NCBI RefSeq assembly: GCF_019578655.1
Contig: NC_063257.1
Span: 20,894,001 to 20,958,000, forward strand
Source of the DNA: Ricinus communis
Taxonomy: Eukaryota; Streptophyta; Magnoliopsida; Malpighiales; Euphorbiaceae
DNA length: 64,000 bases
Reading direction: 5' to 3'
Positions 22,154 through 35,247 of the stretch are shown here, piece after piece; position 1 is the stretch's first letter, and each line of letters opens with the position of its first letter. Under the pieces are notes generated by a model that was not told the DNA's origin, searched no databases, and saw only the letters and a list, made by a program, of their open reading frames with translations. The translations under genes and the position numbers were made by a program.

Positions 22154-24029
22154 CTGGACAGACTTAAGTCAACAGCTTTTTGTAGAACCTGGAATTTCTG
22201 CACTAGAATGGATTGGTTGGGTAAGTCATTTGTATGATATCTATACGCGCAGTGAATCATTCAGGCAAGGTTTTGGACCATTATTTGTTGCATAGTTAAT
22301 CATAAGGCAGTTGGTGAAAAGTCGGAGTTGTTTCAATATTCTGCAATTAGTACACTCATACCACAACCAGTAGTTGTGATCTCTGTTCTGGGTGGCACCC
22401 ATTTTTGAGCAATCATGTTGCATTATCATCATGACAAATAATTTGTGGGAGTCACTTGTGACCATTACTTTACTGAGATTTAGTTCGAGTTAAATGTCTA
22501 GATAGCACTCCAATTTTTGTATTAAATCTCAATATGTCTTGTTGTGGTGACTAAGTTTCTATTTTTATTTCACAGGAATTCAACCTTCTAACTTTACTCA
22601 TAAGTGAGACATGATGATATCTGAGTTTCGGGGGTTTGTTACTAAAAAGGTATCATATTTTTATTTGAGTTAATGAAGCTCGATGAAGATTAATTCACAA
22701 AATAGTTTTCTGAAGAAACAAATTTAATTCATAGTTGTGGAATACAATAACCATATTGTGTCTAAACTTATCACTATGTTTTACTTTTGACACAATTTGA
22801 AACATATGTTAATGTTATAAAATTTAAACATTTAAATCTTAATTTCTTACTTTTAATGGCTTATTGGATCATTTTTAGTGTTAAAAGTAAAATAACTAGT
22901 ACTGTTTAATTTAAAGTTAGTATTATTATTTTTATATCTTTGGCCTTCTTTTTCTTGTATATCTTATTATTCAATTGCCATATGCTTGAGATGGTATTAA
23001 AGGTGAAACACAATGCTAATCTTTAAGTAGAATATGATTATTATGTTTATGTTTTCCAATTGATAGTTAAATGTGTTTCTTCAAATAACCATGTTTTGTG
23101 AATTAAAATCCATTTGGGACTGATTTTCTCAAACTGATTTAGGAAAAGTTAACATTTTGAGCTCTAAAAATTATTTTTAAAAAATAGGTAAGTTGATTTT
23201 TTCTTTTCTGAATTGAAGTTTGACAAAAGCAATTTATAAAAAAAATTAAGAAAAATAAATATATTAGATCATAAATCTAATTTTGCCCAACAATAATCTC
23301 AACTTGACCTTCACCGAGACTGTCATTTAACAAAAAAAGGAAAAAAGAAAAGTAAAATTATGTAGCCCTTTTGCATCAAATCTCAAGTTTTGGGTATTAC
23401 ACATGCTTCATCTACAAACTAACATGGTGTCTGATATGGAGAATAAAATTAGAATATTCTTCATTCTATGGCCATTCTAGAAAAATTAGGAAGGGTGAAA
23501 TTTGATGATTAAAATAAACAAATTGAAATTTGGTTCCATTTTGAAATGAAGCACCAAATCTTTGTACCCTATTTAGTCCTAATTCAGGTAGGATGACCAG
23601 AAAATGGATCTTTGCCCTCTGGATTACTGTCATTTTTTTATTAGATAGATTTCATTTCATTTTATTTTCTTACTGTCTAGTTCCTGGTTCGTAGTTCCTA
23701 CTGATTGTCAGTGAGTTTATCCACACTGATTGGCTGTTGGAACTCTGCAATCCAAGGTTACTGGTATAAAACTAAGAAGTAATAAATATTCCAATTTATT
23801 ACAAAATGAGAATTTTCTTCAGATTCTAAGAGGAATACATGCACTCAAAACTAAGAAAGCCAATAGAATTTTCTTTAAGTTAAAACATATAAAATTAACT
23901 TGCTTAATTAATTCAACATCATCCCCTCTAAAACTAAGAAAGTCAATACAATATCCATGGAAATGGTAAATGCGTCGTCTGGGAGAATGATTGAAGTTGA
24001 TTCTTGGGCATCTTTCTTCAGAGGAGACA
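22154..24029. other. Intergenic DNA between the convergent SWC6 and laccase genes
   Basis: Holds the 3' UTRs of both genes and AT-rich sequence between them. No further gene, transposon end or RNA gene was recognised. Confidence 0.6.
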
Positions 24030-26583
24030 CTAACATTGGGGTAGATCTAGCGGTGGAGGCTGTACGGACTGCAACTTCCCAACTCCATTCTCAACCAGGA
24101 AAGCCATGGCCAAACCCCAGGTAATATGGGAATCCAGGTGACAGTGCAACAACCAAATTCCTGTTTCATACTAGGCGGGTCAATAGAGGTACCATAATGC
24201 ATTTGTATTGAAGTATAAAGTTTTTGTATATTACCTGGATTATCAGCAACAAATCGGATGGCTACCCAACCGCCAGGAGGGGTTCCAATAGTATTCCTAA
24301 GCGGTGGATCAATGAGGTTGAACTTAGCTGTATCTGTTCCTGGGTTGAAGTTACCAAAACCCATCCCAACAACTGCAAATTCGTATCCATGGAGATGCAT
24401 TGGGTGGTCCTCAGTTGTTACAATGCTGGTATCCTGGAACACAATTTGTACTTTCGAACCATACTTGAGCTTGTAAAGCTTAGTTCCTGGAACAGGTTGC
24501 CATAGGCCCCGGGGCACATTGCCTGAGTAATTAAATTTTATAGGGGGAGCAGGTGGAAAGTCTGTGGTGAAGATGCCAGGTTGACCCTGGTAGTAAGCTT
24601 GCATTATGGAGTTTCTTGTCGGCAGTACGAAAGACACATTGTTGATACTGGCAGCAAATCGGGTTCCATTTGGACCCTGACAGCGGGGGCTATTGGGATT
24701 GGTACAATTAATTAATCCTAATCCCACTGCGAAAAACAGGTTGTCGTCAATGTCAGTGGGAACTTTCACGTTGGAAGGACTCCTTAATTGGGCAGTGAAT
24801 GCCGTTGCTGTATTTGTGTCGTTGTAGGCTGGTAGTTGGGGCAGGATTGCCTGCGAGGACTTCCCTTTCTTGGAATTACAAGGAGCAGATTTGTATTGCA
24901 GGATTGCAGTTGTAGTCGTATTATCAAATGCTGCATTCTGGGCAGTGTTATATGCACGTGCTGCCATGTAGTAGCGACCTGGGGTTTGATCGGCAGTGAG
25001 GAGGACATTAGTTGTTTGACCAGGAGCTATCATAATCACAGAGGTTGTGAAAGGCTTGGTGTAGGCTGCATCAACAGCTACGACAGTTAGTCTGTGATTA
25101 GCCACTGCGAAGAAGAGCTCCTGGTTCATAGCAGAGTTAATGATTCGTAGGAGAATCGTCTCGCCTGAATCCACAGGGAATATTACAGTTTCTGCATTGC
25201 CAAAACATAGTAAAAGAGACATTATATTCCATAGTAGCATCTTGCTCTTTAATAAACAAATTTTTTATGGTTGGCGTCTTATTAGGCATTTGGGCACCTT
25301 TTTATAGATCTATAGAATAGCAGCATACTAGAAAAGGAGCCGAATTTTTTATCAAATCATAAGAACCATTCTGAAGCAAACCAAGAATAGCAAACCTTTA
25401 CTGGAACATCTATAGAGATCGCCGGGTTGGCCATTAATGTTATAAGCATCAGAAACATTTGGTGCTGCTCCTGTGAAGATTGCCTGCCTCAGGACATCCA
25501 TGGGATTCCTGTCCCACCACTCACCTGTCAATCATCATAATCAGCTAATGTCTGGCTATTTCAGTTTCATCTTTTTATCAACTTAGATGGAAATGGAAAA
25601 TGGATTACCAAGAAGAATCGGGATCTCTCGCTTGGGCATTGGAAATGGATATGAAGAACCCAATTTAGGATAGATTATGAGAGCTCCATAAACAGTGGCC
25701 CGAAGCCATCTGCTATGAGCATGCCACCATAAAGTCCCCTCTTGATTTTGAATTGTGAACCTGTACGTGTAACTCCCACCTGGTAGAATTGGACACTGAG
25801 TAACATGATCAGGTCCATCTGCCCATGGATTTCGAAGTTGCCTTATTCCATGCCAATGGAGGGTGACATTGTATTTCGCATTATTTACAGCTTTGATCAC
25901 CAGACTATCCCCATCTCTGACTTCCAATGTTGGTCCAGGGAATTGTCCATTCACTGTAATTATGCTATGGGTTCTGCACAGCCTCTTCACTGGCTTCGCT
26001 TGAATCTATTTGTCCAAAAAACAAAAAGCAATAGAAAGCAAAAGATATAGATACATAAATATTAATGATCATGAACAAGAAGATAACGTATGTAGATAAA
26101 TATCGAAGAATCATTCCATTTAAAAGCTTAAGCTTATTAGGTGAAGTCTCGAGAATAATTATATAACTCTTTAACACATTTGTATGCAAATATCTAACAA
26201 TTATATAACTCTAACACACATTTGTATGTAAATATCTAACGAGCTCGAAGTATGGACAAATACATATTTATTTTTACTTTCTGTTTATATAATTAATGAT
26301 ATAAGAGTTGCTGAAGATCGAACTCTAAATTTTTCTCAATCATACAAGCTTTAATACCCTATAAAAGGTGTCTAATGGACGCATGTAATCCAATTTTTTG
26401 CAAGGATCATGAAAAGAGTTGTGTATCTAATTAGAAGCAACTAGGAGAGAAATGGATACGTACAACAAATTCATGGTAGTGAGTTTTAGCTTGAGAAGAA
26501 GAAGCTAGAAAACATAGAGACACTAAAATGCCAACCAAGATGCAATGGGGCAATCCCTTGAAAGTTAAGTTGTGAAGCTCCAT
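24030..26583 (-). CDS. Laccase (multicopper oxidase, secreted)
   Basis: Plant laccase: oxidises phenolics such as monolignols in the cell wall, reducing O2 to water. Exons on the minus strand: 26583-26464, 26005-25609, 25524-25396, 25191-24235 and 24160-24030. These give 577 residues, normal for the family. All introns are GT-AG and all phases fit. The N-terminus is a signal peptide (hydrophobic [19 protein letters not shown]). The four copper-binding segments are intact: [10 protein letters not shown] and WWHAHSRWL in the N-terminal half, [10 protein letters not shown] and [12 protein letters not shown] at the C-terminus. Several N-glycosylation sites occur (NVT, NYS, NVS). The last intron (24161-24234) is only 74 bases and happens to be open in frame, so a naive ORF reads through it. 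The second exon, 397 nt, looks like two usual exons fused. Paralogue number cannot be assigned. Confidence 0.92.
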
Positions 26584-26630
26584 TTCTTAAGTCTTATACT
26601 TGGTTGAATAATGATATGTATTCAAATAGC

Positions 26631-26638
26631 TATTTATA
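26631..26638 (-). promoter_or_regulatory. TATA box of the laccase gene
   Basis: On the minus strand TATAAATA lies 48 bases upstream of the laccase ATG (26583), implying a short leader of roughly 15-20 bases. Confidence 0.55.
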
Positions 26639-26649
26639 CTGGGATGAAC

Positions 26650-27299
26650 CTAGAAAGGACAAAGAGGCTAATGACATAGTTCACTTCAAATTAGGTTTCA
26701 AGTCAACAGATGTTTATAATTTTAGGACTACCAGTCTAACCATTAAAGGGGATTTGGTATACCCACTTGCTCTCCCATCAATTTCATTAGCAAAAGTTTT
26801 ATGGAAAGAAAAAAATGAAGATTCTGTAGTAAGTATGAGGATAGTTGGAAATCCATATGAATTGTTAATGCTCTTGTTGCCGGGCAGTTGCAAACCTTAA
26901 ATTTATTATTAATGGAAGAATGGCTGAATTTTTGTGTTAGAAGTAAATTATTTGTATACAAGAGAATTAATTATTTGTAAGTGCAATAGTTGGTGGTGCA
27001 TCTTTCCTGATTGATTTTTGAAACTTATCATGTGTTTTTGTTTTTGTGATAATTTTTATGTGCTTCTTTTTCTAGACAAATAAAAACAATTCATTATAAA
27101 GTAGGTAGTTTACAGTTGAAATTTTTATTTTGCAAGAATCTAGTTATTTTTATTCTTATTATTTATAATTACCAAGTTACTCATATATAATAATATGAAT
27201 TTAAAATTTAATAATTCTTAATATCGTTATTTGGTCGTCATATCGCAATGAAAAAACTGATAATTTAATGAAATTGATCTAAGAACCAAACAATAATAT
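26650..27299. other. Laccase upstream region, then AT-rich DNA up to the next retroelement
   Basis: No gene recognised. An open frame at 26604-26900 on the plus strand overlaps the laccase promoter and has no family resemblance. Confidence 0.5.
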
Positions 27300-28596
27300 T
27301 GATAGGTCCAAATTATATATAGATATTTAGAGTATTTTAGGGCTTTAATAATATATTTTTATATATAATATATTGAAAATATGTACTTTTACCTCACTTA
27401 AGCTTAACTGTCTATTTTCAGGTAATATTAGTAAAAAGAGAAAAATATGGGTCTAAATACTTAAAAATGAGCTTAATTAGATATATTCGCGTCAAGATCC
27501 AAGATTAAAATGTATGGACTGTGATTGCAAGGCCTGCCGAAAATTACAAGGCCTAAGAGGGACAGTTTAGTCATTTTGTATAATTATAGGATTTATATTA
27601 AGAGTTATTTATGGTATAGTATTTGGAGGAGATAAGGATACATGTAGTCTTATATGTTAGATAGACTTATATTTGGTATATATCTCTAGGGAGACTTATT
27701 TAGATGGGGACTCTTCTCTATATATATCTCTGTAAGTCTAATTCTAAAAGCAGGAGGAGAGCTTTCTCTTATATGCTCTGTACATCTATCCACCATTATT
27801 TTCTTTACAGTTCTATAAACACTTTAGTTTAGTTTTTATTACTTTTTTTAAGATCTGATGAGTTTTTCAAGAAGTGGAGAATGAGGATCAATCATCTTCC
27901 TACTTGAAGAATTCTGGATCTAGAGAGAGCTTTTACTTTATTGTTTTATATCTTTCTATTTAATACCATGATCATTGGGTTAAATATGTTAGGCTAGTTT
28001 TCGTAAGTGTTTAGTTTAGATTTTTTACTTATGTATGAACCTTGTTATTTATTTATTTAATGAATGATTTTTTTATCTTCATATCTTTATTAGTTTCAAT
28101 TATTATTATTATTTAACTATCATATTAGTTTAATATAAGTAATTGTTATAAAAATATTTAGATTGAATGTATTAGAGACACCAACTTTGCTTCAATCTAT
28201 ATTGGTAGAAGAAACTTTAGTTGTATCATTAATTTGAGTAATTAAGTAAAAATGCACATCACCATCTCATTCATTAGATTTAAGCTTAAAGTAAAACAAG
28301 GAAATTAATTACTAAGTAATTGGTTAGGCTAAATATTATCTTTAGCATATAGTTTTTTATACATCATATTATTGTATATTTATTTTGTAGTTTATTTAAT
28401 TTACTTTTTGAATATTATTCTCTCAAAAATACTAGATTAGAGTGTTTAAATTTACTTTTATTATTTTGTATTGATAATTATTCTTTATAATTTTTAATAA
28501 GTGGTCTCATAGTTCCTTGAGAGGTCGACCTCGTGGTGCACTTACCCTTATTATAGGAACAGTTTGTATATTTGCGAGTATTAACTTAGACACATC
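27300..28596 (+). repeat. 5' LTR of the non-autonomous Athila-type element
   Basis: Begins TGATAGGTCCAAATTATAT and ends ACTTAGACACATCA, 1,297 bp, directly followed by AGTTTT and the primer site. The ends match the solo LTR at 9812-12006 and the start matches the LTR at 33725. Confidence 0.9.
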
Positions 28597-28602
28597 AAGT
28601 TT

Positions 28603-28620
28603 TTGGCGCCGTTGCCCGGG
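28603..28620 (+). other. Primer-binding site
   Basis: TGGCGCCGTTGCCCGGG, seven bases after the LTR. This is the primer site characteristic of Athila elements (from memory, complementary to the 3' end of tRNA-Asp), with one base changed from the usual GCCGGGG. Confidence 0.85.
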
Positions 28621-28836
28621 AGCTATGTTCAAATTTTATTATATTAATTGATTGTTAAAAGTGTCTTGCGTTTATTTATTTGTTTTATGTTTTGTGTTTT
28701 GTTTATGTGTTTTTATTTTGTTCTTAAGTTTTTAAATCTGAAATTTTCTTTTATTTTGTATGCGAAGAAGGAAAATTAAATCAATTGATTTATCAACTCA
28801 AAAGATTGAAAAGGAATTAAAAGAAGAAGTTGAGAT

Positions 28837-29968
28837 CATGGAAAACCCACCAAGAGAGGTAGCAGCTGAAAGGCGAATGACAGTGAAAGATTATACACAG
28901 TCTATAATTGGTAACCACTATTTCATGAATAGTTCTAGGTGATGCATCTAGGAATTATGAACTTAATAACATTCATTTTATTATGCTTCCTTTATTTTAT
29001 GGTATGCTTAGTGAGGATGCATTAATGTTTATTAGAGAATTTTATGTCATAGTTCATACTTTCTCATTATCTGGAATAAATAAAGATCAACTAAGAATGA
29101 GGTGTTTTCCTTATTCATTGAAAGAAAAAGCAAAGGCTTGGTTTCATTTTATGGTATGCCTAGTAAGGACGCATTAACATTTATTAGAGAATTTTATGCA
29201 ATAGTTCATACTTTCCCAATATTTAGAATAAATGAAGATCGATTAAGAATGAGGTGTTTTCCTTATTCATTGAAAGAAAAAACAAAGGCTTGGTTGATGA
29301 CCTTGCCTCCTAATTCTTTGAGAATTTGGATGAAGTTTATCAAAAGTTTATGAGTAGATTTTACTCACATCAAAAGACCAAAGAATTAAGAGTTAAAATT
29401 TCTAATTTTTATTAAAAGAATACTGAACCTTTTCATGAAGCATAGGATTGCTTCAAATCACTTTTATTGCAATGTCCACACCATGGATACCCACTTCCGA
29501 TAACTAACCAATCATTTCATGATGGATTAATATAATAATACCAATGTATGGTTAATAATACAGCTGGAGGTGCTATGTTAAAAAAGACTGCTGATGAGGT
29601 TTATGACATCTTTGAGATGTTATGAGCCAATTCTTAAAAAAAGAGTGGGAGGATAAAAATAGTAGGAGGATAAAAAGAGTAGGAGTGAATGAAGTAGTAG
29701 CTAGTAGTGAGATGGTCATGCAATTGGCTGAATTGACAAAGCAAGTTAAGATGCTTGCTTCAACCAAAAATACACCAAGCAATGAGGTATGTGATATATG
29801 TGGTCTTTATAGTCATGGTGCTAACATTTGTTCATCTTTTGATAATTATAGAGGAAATATGTATGACCAAGTTAATTTGATGGATTCTTACCAACCCATG
29901 CATCCTGTGAATGACCCTTATTCCAATACATATAACCCAAGTTGGAGAAACTATCCAAATTTTTCTTA
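28837..29968 (+). pseudogene. gag of the Athila-type element, broken
   Basis: The start MENPPREVAAERRMTVKDY is followed by the conserved gag core FIREFYAIVHTFP and RMRCFPYSLKEKAKAWLMTL. Further on are a segment reading from ELRVKISNF to CPHHGYPLP and a CCHC zinc knuckle, CDICGLYSHGANIC, near 29790-29832. A 152-bp tandem duplication (28994-29297) repeats the core and shifts the frame. Stops and shifts follow at about 29350-29640. It would have formed the particle shell of the retrotransposon. The broken frames show it is inactive. Confidence 0.8.
28994..29297 (+). repeat. 152-bp tandem duplication inside gag
   Basis: Copies 28994-29145 and 29146-29297 both run from ATTTTATGGTATGC to CAAAGGCTTGGTT. 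Since 152 is not a multiple of 3, the duplication itself destroys the frame. Confidence 0.85.
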
Positions 29969-30549
29969 GAGATACAATGACCAAAACCCACCACAAATGT
30001 TAAGAAACCCAAATCAACCTTGTTGCCAAGCCAATATTCTCAAGTCCAAAGGAAATCCAATCATTCCTTTCAAGATTAAGAACAAACTCTTCAATCTAAT
30101 GAACAAAGAAAGCAAGTTTAGAAGAAACACTTCAATCATTTACGATGGCTTCTCATAATAGGATGGAGAGGAATGAGAAAAAGACAGATTCCGTTGAGGC
30201 TTCAATGAAATGTTTAGAAGCTCAAATGTGACAAATTGTTGAAGTTATTCGAGAGCTCAAAAAAGAGAAACTACCAAGTCAACTTGAACAAGCCAATTCT
30301 ATTACTATTATTAAAAAAGGTGAGGTTGTTGATAAGAAAATTGATATGGGAACTGAAGGGAATTCTTCTTCTTATGCAAGTACACCTAAAGATGATGAAT
30401 TAGTATAAATACAAATCAATAAGGAGAGCATGCAAAAGGAAAAAAAGTAGAGCCTATCTTAGGCTTGAGAAAAAAGAAAATGAAGTATTTTCTAGACCTG
30501 AATTTCATAAGGTAGTTCAGCCTTATAGGCCACCTATTCCTTTTCCCAA

Positions 30550-31374
30550 CTGACTAAAAGAGAGCAAATAATTTTTTAAAAATATTGAGATACTTTCTAA
30601 AATTAACATTAATTTACCTTTGTTGGATGTTATCAAGAATAAGCCATCGTATGCAAAGTTCTTTAAAGAGTTGAACACCAACAAAAGGCGATACGCAAAC
30701 AATGAAAAAGTACAAGTAACAAGTGTAGTATTTCAACATCAATTGCCCCTTAAGATGAAGGATCCTAGTAGCTTTACCATTGATATTACAATAGGTGATA
30801 AAAAGGTTACCAAAGCCATGCTAGATTTGGGTGCAAGCATCAACTTGATGCCTTATTCGATTTATGAATAACTTGGCTTATGAGAGTTGAAGCCAACCAC
30901 CATGTCTCTACAATTTGCTAATAAATCAATAAAACATCCTAGAGGTATAGTGGAAGACTTGCTAGTTCAAGTAGGTAAGTTAATAATTCCTGTTGATTTT
31001 GTAGTGTTTGACATAGAAAACACACCAACAAGGGATAATGAGCGACCTATACTCTTTGGTAAATCTTTTATGGCAATTACTAGAATGGTGATTGATGTGC
31101 ATAATGGAAAACTTACTATGACAGTTTTAAGAGAAACTGTGGAATTTAAAGTATTTGATTCTCTAACTTTATCTCCTAAATCTAATGTTGATGAATATTC
31201 ATATGTTGATTGTTTAGATTCTCTTGTTTATGACAAAGTATATGATGATATTTCATTCTTAATTGATAAGAGCTTTCATGACACTTTAGATGTTCGCATT
31301 AAGAGTATAAAATTATACTTGAAAGGAATGGCTTATGACCAAGAAGTGGAGTGTATGAATGAACATCCACCATG
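30550..31374 (+). pseudogene. Aspartic protease region of the Athila-type element
   Basis: Encodes the retroelement aspartic protease. The active-site motif appears as MLDLGASINLMPYSIY (about 30818-30868), where the usual form is DLGASINLMP. The flap/C-terminal region reads RPILFGKSFMAITRMVIDV (about 31045-31100). In-frame stops occur at about 30869 and 30881. The frame then stays open to 31374. RT should follow soon after but is absent, which marks the limit of the pol deletion. Confidence 0.75.
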
Positions 31375-32184
31375 AACATAACCAGGAATGTCTAGCTATA
31401 GATAATAAACTTAGCAATTGCATTTTATTTTTATGTATTTAAGGGTTTTTTTTTCTTTTAATTTTTTTAGCATTTTATGTTTACTTTATAGGGCTATGAA
31501 GGAAAAGTGAGTGTTCCTACCTTCTTTGATTCTCAAAGGACAATATTTTTTCATGTGGTAACATGTTAATTTATTTTTATATTAGACTTTCATGTTTAAT
31601 TGATCTTATGTTATTATGTGGTTATTGTGTTCTTAGTATGTGTTGAGTATTCATTGATTATTAAGAAAATATCAATTGAGAATTATTGACTTTAGGCATG
31701 TCTAATTTCTTCGTAGGATTAGAATTTAGTTCTTAATATATTTTTCATTAGTTAGGACTTAGTTAAATTTTATTTAGTTAATATTTGTTATTCTTAGTCT
31801 TAGTAAGTTTTTTTTTCTTTCTTCAAATTTATGTTCTTATTTGATTATTTGCACTTAGAAGTGTATAAAAGTTAATTACAAGTATTTAACTTTAAAAAAG
31901 AAATCATTCACGCGAGCCGCGAGGTCGCGGATCACTCTACACAAGCCATTAGCGAGCTCGCGAGGAAGTTGCGAGTGCAACAGATGCGAGGAGAAGGGAT
32001 TAGGCCTCCTGCCAGTCGTGGCCCTCCTACCAACTAGTGGAAAACTTTGCGAGGACAGACGCTACTGCCATAGTGAGTCGCTAGGTCACGGCACCCTAGC
32101 CAGGTTGTGACACATTCGACCCAAACACTTCTTTAGCCAATTTTGACTTAAAATTAAATATTTTAATTAGAAAAATACAAGGTA

Positions 32185-32245
<61 letters not shown>

Positions 32246-33724
32246 AAAATTAAGTCTTTTTTTTAAGTTAAAACACCATTCTTAAAATCTAAACCACTAA
32301 ATATAACATCTTCGTTCCTCTTTGCTTCTAAATTACATAACCATCTTTTCCATACACATAGTCATGTCATTGATTTATGACTTTATTTTAGGATTTATAT
32401 TTAGCTATTTTAAGATTTCTTTTTAGTTTTCTAAGAATTTAGTCTTTATGTTTCTTTGAGATTGTTTTTATTATTATTGATGTAACTAACTTAAATTATT
32501 TTTTTTCTTTCTATTTTTTTTATTTTTCAATGATATGTGTTCAAGTGTGCCTCTAAGGTTTGGATGGTGGAGATTGGAATTCAAGTTCATGGCTTACCAG
32601 ACATTGCAACATTCCAGGGGAGTGTTCTATCTTTTTCCTCTCTTCTTGTTCTTTATTTTTATATATACAATGACGACGAGGATAATGTCAAATTTAAGTG
32701 TGGGGAAGAAAAATAGAATATTTCTTCAATTATATTTTATATGATATGAGAATTAGCAACTTTGGTTAATTTTTATAAAATTTTAAATTTTTGTACTCAA
32801 CTTTTTGTTATTATTCTTTATAAGAGTCAATGAGAGAATGCTATTATGCCAAATTTCTTGAAGTCTTGAGTTAGTCTTTGACATGAATATGTGAACTCAT
32901 GAGTTTAGATGCACTTAAATGATCAAGTACTCATCCTTTACATATGGACATGATAAGTAATTTGGCAAATGTGAGTTGGGTATCATTAGAAGTGTATAAT
33001 TTAGATTATGATTTCCTTATTATTAAATTGGCTTGCCTAAGTTTGTGAGATATGATATGGGCAAGTAAAAGCTCAAAGTTTAATAACTCTACTTCGCTAA
33101 TTTTAATTGCTTAGTAACCGAGAATTTTCACGACCAATGTTGATTTTGGTGTAAAAAGGCAATTGAGATTATGAATATGCAAAGCATCTTGATGTATGTG
33201 TTGTTGAGTAACCAGGTGCATTCATCATCCATGTTTGTATTTGCATAAAAAGACATAACATCTCAAGAAAGAAAGAAATACCCCAAGTATCAAAGATTGA
33301 ATTCTAGGGGTGTAAATAAAAGACAAGAAAATATAAGAACTTGAAAAGCAAGTGATATAAAAATATAAATGCCTATTGATCTCTTGTTTGTAAATGAAGA
33401 TTTTGCCTTTTTTAATAGGGTTATATGATAATTTGGATTATGTATCATAGTTGTATCATTTGAAGATAAGTTAGACTATTTGTTGTGAAACAAGTGTAAA
33501 GGATTGGATGCTTGAGTCTTTTGATTAACAATAATTGAGTTTATATTTTTAAAGAAAATTATTATGATTCAAGTGTTTTCGGGTTGATATGATCTTTGCA
33601 TTAGTGAGATTCTTTTGCGTAATATCTTGAAGCTGAGCATGAATGTTCTTCATTATTTTTGCAAGAGTTAATTCTAAATTGCTATTTACTTGAGGACAAG
33701 TAAATGTTTAAGTGTGGGGATATT
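31375..33724 (+). other. Non-coding 3' region of the Athila-type element
   Basis: Contains a GC-rich patch with repeated CGCGAG/CTCGCG words (31905-32110), a long AT/GT microsatellite (32189-32245), a first purine tract AAGTGTGGGGAAG (about 32694-32707) and a second AAGTGTGGGGA (33709-33720) just before the LTR. The sequence from about 32892 to 33724 is repeated at 35248-36074. Confidence 0.7.
32189..32245. repeat. (AT)n(GT)n microsatellite
   Basis: About 22 AT units followed by about 6 GT units. Confidence 0.95.
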
Positions 33725-34535
33725 TGATAGGTCCAAATTATATGTAAATATTTAGTGTATTTTAGAGCTTTAATGATATATTTCTACATATAATATTGTT
33801 GAAAATATGTGTATTTACCTCACTTAAGCTTAATTCTATATTTTCATGTAATATTAGCAAAAGAAGAAAAATATGGAGCTAAATACTCAAAAAGAGCTTA
33901 ATTAGACATGTTCATATCAAGATCCAAAATTAAGATGCGTGGACTGTGATTTGCAGGCTTGGCCGAAAATTACAAGGCCCAAGAGGGATATTTTAGTCAT
34001 TTTATATAATTATTATATTAATATTAAGAGTTATTTATGGGATAGTATTGGGTGGAGATAAGGATACCTATAGTCTTATCTATTAGATAGACTTATATTG
34101 GGTATATATCTCTAGGTAGACTTATTTAAAAAGAGACTATTCTCTATATATATCTCTACAAGTCTAATTCTAAAAGGAGGATGAGAGCTTTCTCCTATCT
34201 GCTCTCTACATTTATCCACCATTATTTTCTCTATAGTTCTTCCATAAACACTTTAGTTTAGTTTTTTTTTTTTTTTTTAAGATTTGAGGAGCTTTTTAAG
34301 AAGTGGAGAGCAAGGACCAATCATCTTCCTACTTGAAGAATTCTAGATCTAAAGGGAGCTTTTACTTTATTGTTTTATGTCTTTCTATTTAATATCATGA
34401 TCATTGGTTAAATATGTTAGGCTAGTTTTTATAAGTGTTTAGTTTAACCTTTTTACTTATGTATGAACCTTGTTATTATTTATTTAATAAATAATTTTTT
34501 ATCATCATATTTTTATTAATTTTAATTTTTATTAT
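33725..34535 (+). repeat. 3' LTR of the Athila-type element, truncated
   Basis: Starts TGATAGGTCCAAATTATATG after the purine tract and parallels the 5' LTR for about 800 bp, then loses similarity within an ATT-rich stretch near 34535. About 490 bp of the LTR end are missing. Confidence 0.85.
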
Positions 34536-35247
34536 TATTGAAAATATATGTATTTATTTTAATTTTTTTAAAAATTAAATAAAATTATTAAAAAGTAAAA
34601 AATTGAAAGCATACATAATTTTTCTTATTCTAAAATTTAAACAATTATTACTAAAAATTATTTTTAAAAATAAAATTGAAAGTATGGTATTTATTTTAAT
34701 TTTTCACTGTTTTTCTGACTAATTAAAAATCATTGTTAAAAATTAATTTACCAAAGGATAATTGAATTTGGTTTAGTTTTTGGTTGAAAATAGAAAAAAG
34801 AAAAAAAAAATCAAATTGTGGCTTTAGGTAATATTTTTAATAATCAATGTGCTCTTTCTGTGATCAATCAATTTTTTTCCTATGATTTCTCTATGTTCTT
34901 AGGTCAAACTGGTAACTACAAAAGCATGCATGAACGATTTCTATGCGCCAATAATTTGCATTATCTTAAATATGTCACTCGCAAGGAGAGAAATAGTAAA
35001 AAAAGGAAGGGATTATTTTATTATATTTATTGTGTAGATAATATTTGTATCTGTCTTGTCTAACATTTTAGGTTAGTTCTAAGATGGTCAAGGTTTCGAA
35101 TTCTGAAGTTGTGTCCCTGGCACACCTAATGTTGTAATTTAAAATTATTTTAATTCGAATTTATAGCTTATCTTTTTTTTTTCCTAATGTTGTTTTAATT
35201 TATAACTTATTAAAAATATATTTTAATTTTTTTACATTATTTTTTCC
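34536..35247. other. AT-rich spacer between two ends of the same retroelement family
   Basis: No gene or element recognised. An open frame at 34818-35063 shows no family resemblance. Confidence 0.5.

Larger units (their letters stand above)
27300..34535 (+). mobile_element. Non-autonomous Athila-type LTR retrotransposon (gag and protease only)
   Basis: 5' LTR 27300-28596, primer site TGGCGCCGTTGCC at 28603, decayed gag and protease, a long non-coding 3' part, then a purine tract and an incomplete 3' LTR from 33725. Between the protease (ending 31374) and the 3' part there is no RT, RNase H or integrase, so the element was, or became, dependent on others. Its LTR is the same family as the solo LTR at 9812 and the LTR at 36075. 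Confidence 0.85.

Noticed and set aside
24258..25090. Open frames on the plus strand opposite the laccase
   Set aside because: Antisense shadows of the well-supported laccase exons; no family resemblance.
34818..35063. Open frame of 81 codons
   Set aside because: No homology, low complexity around it, lies in AT-rich spacer.
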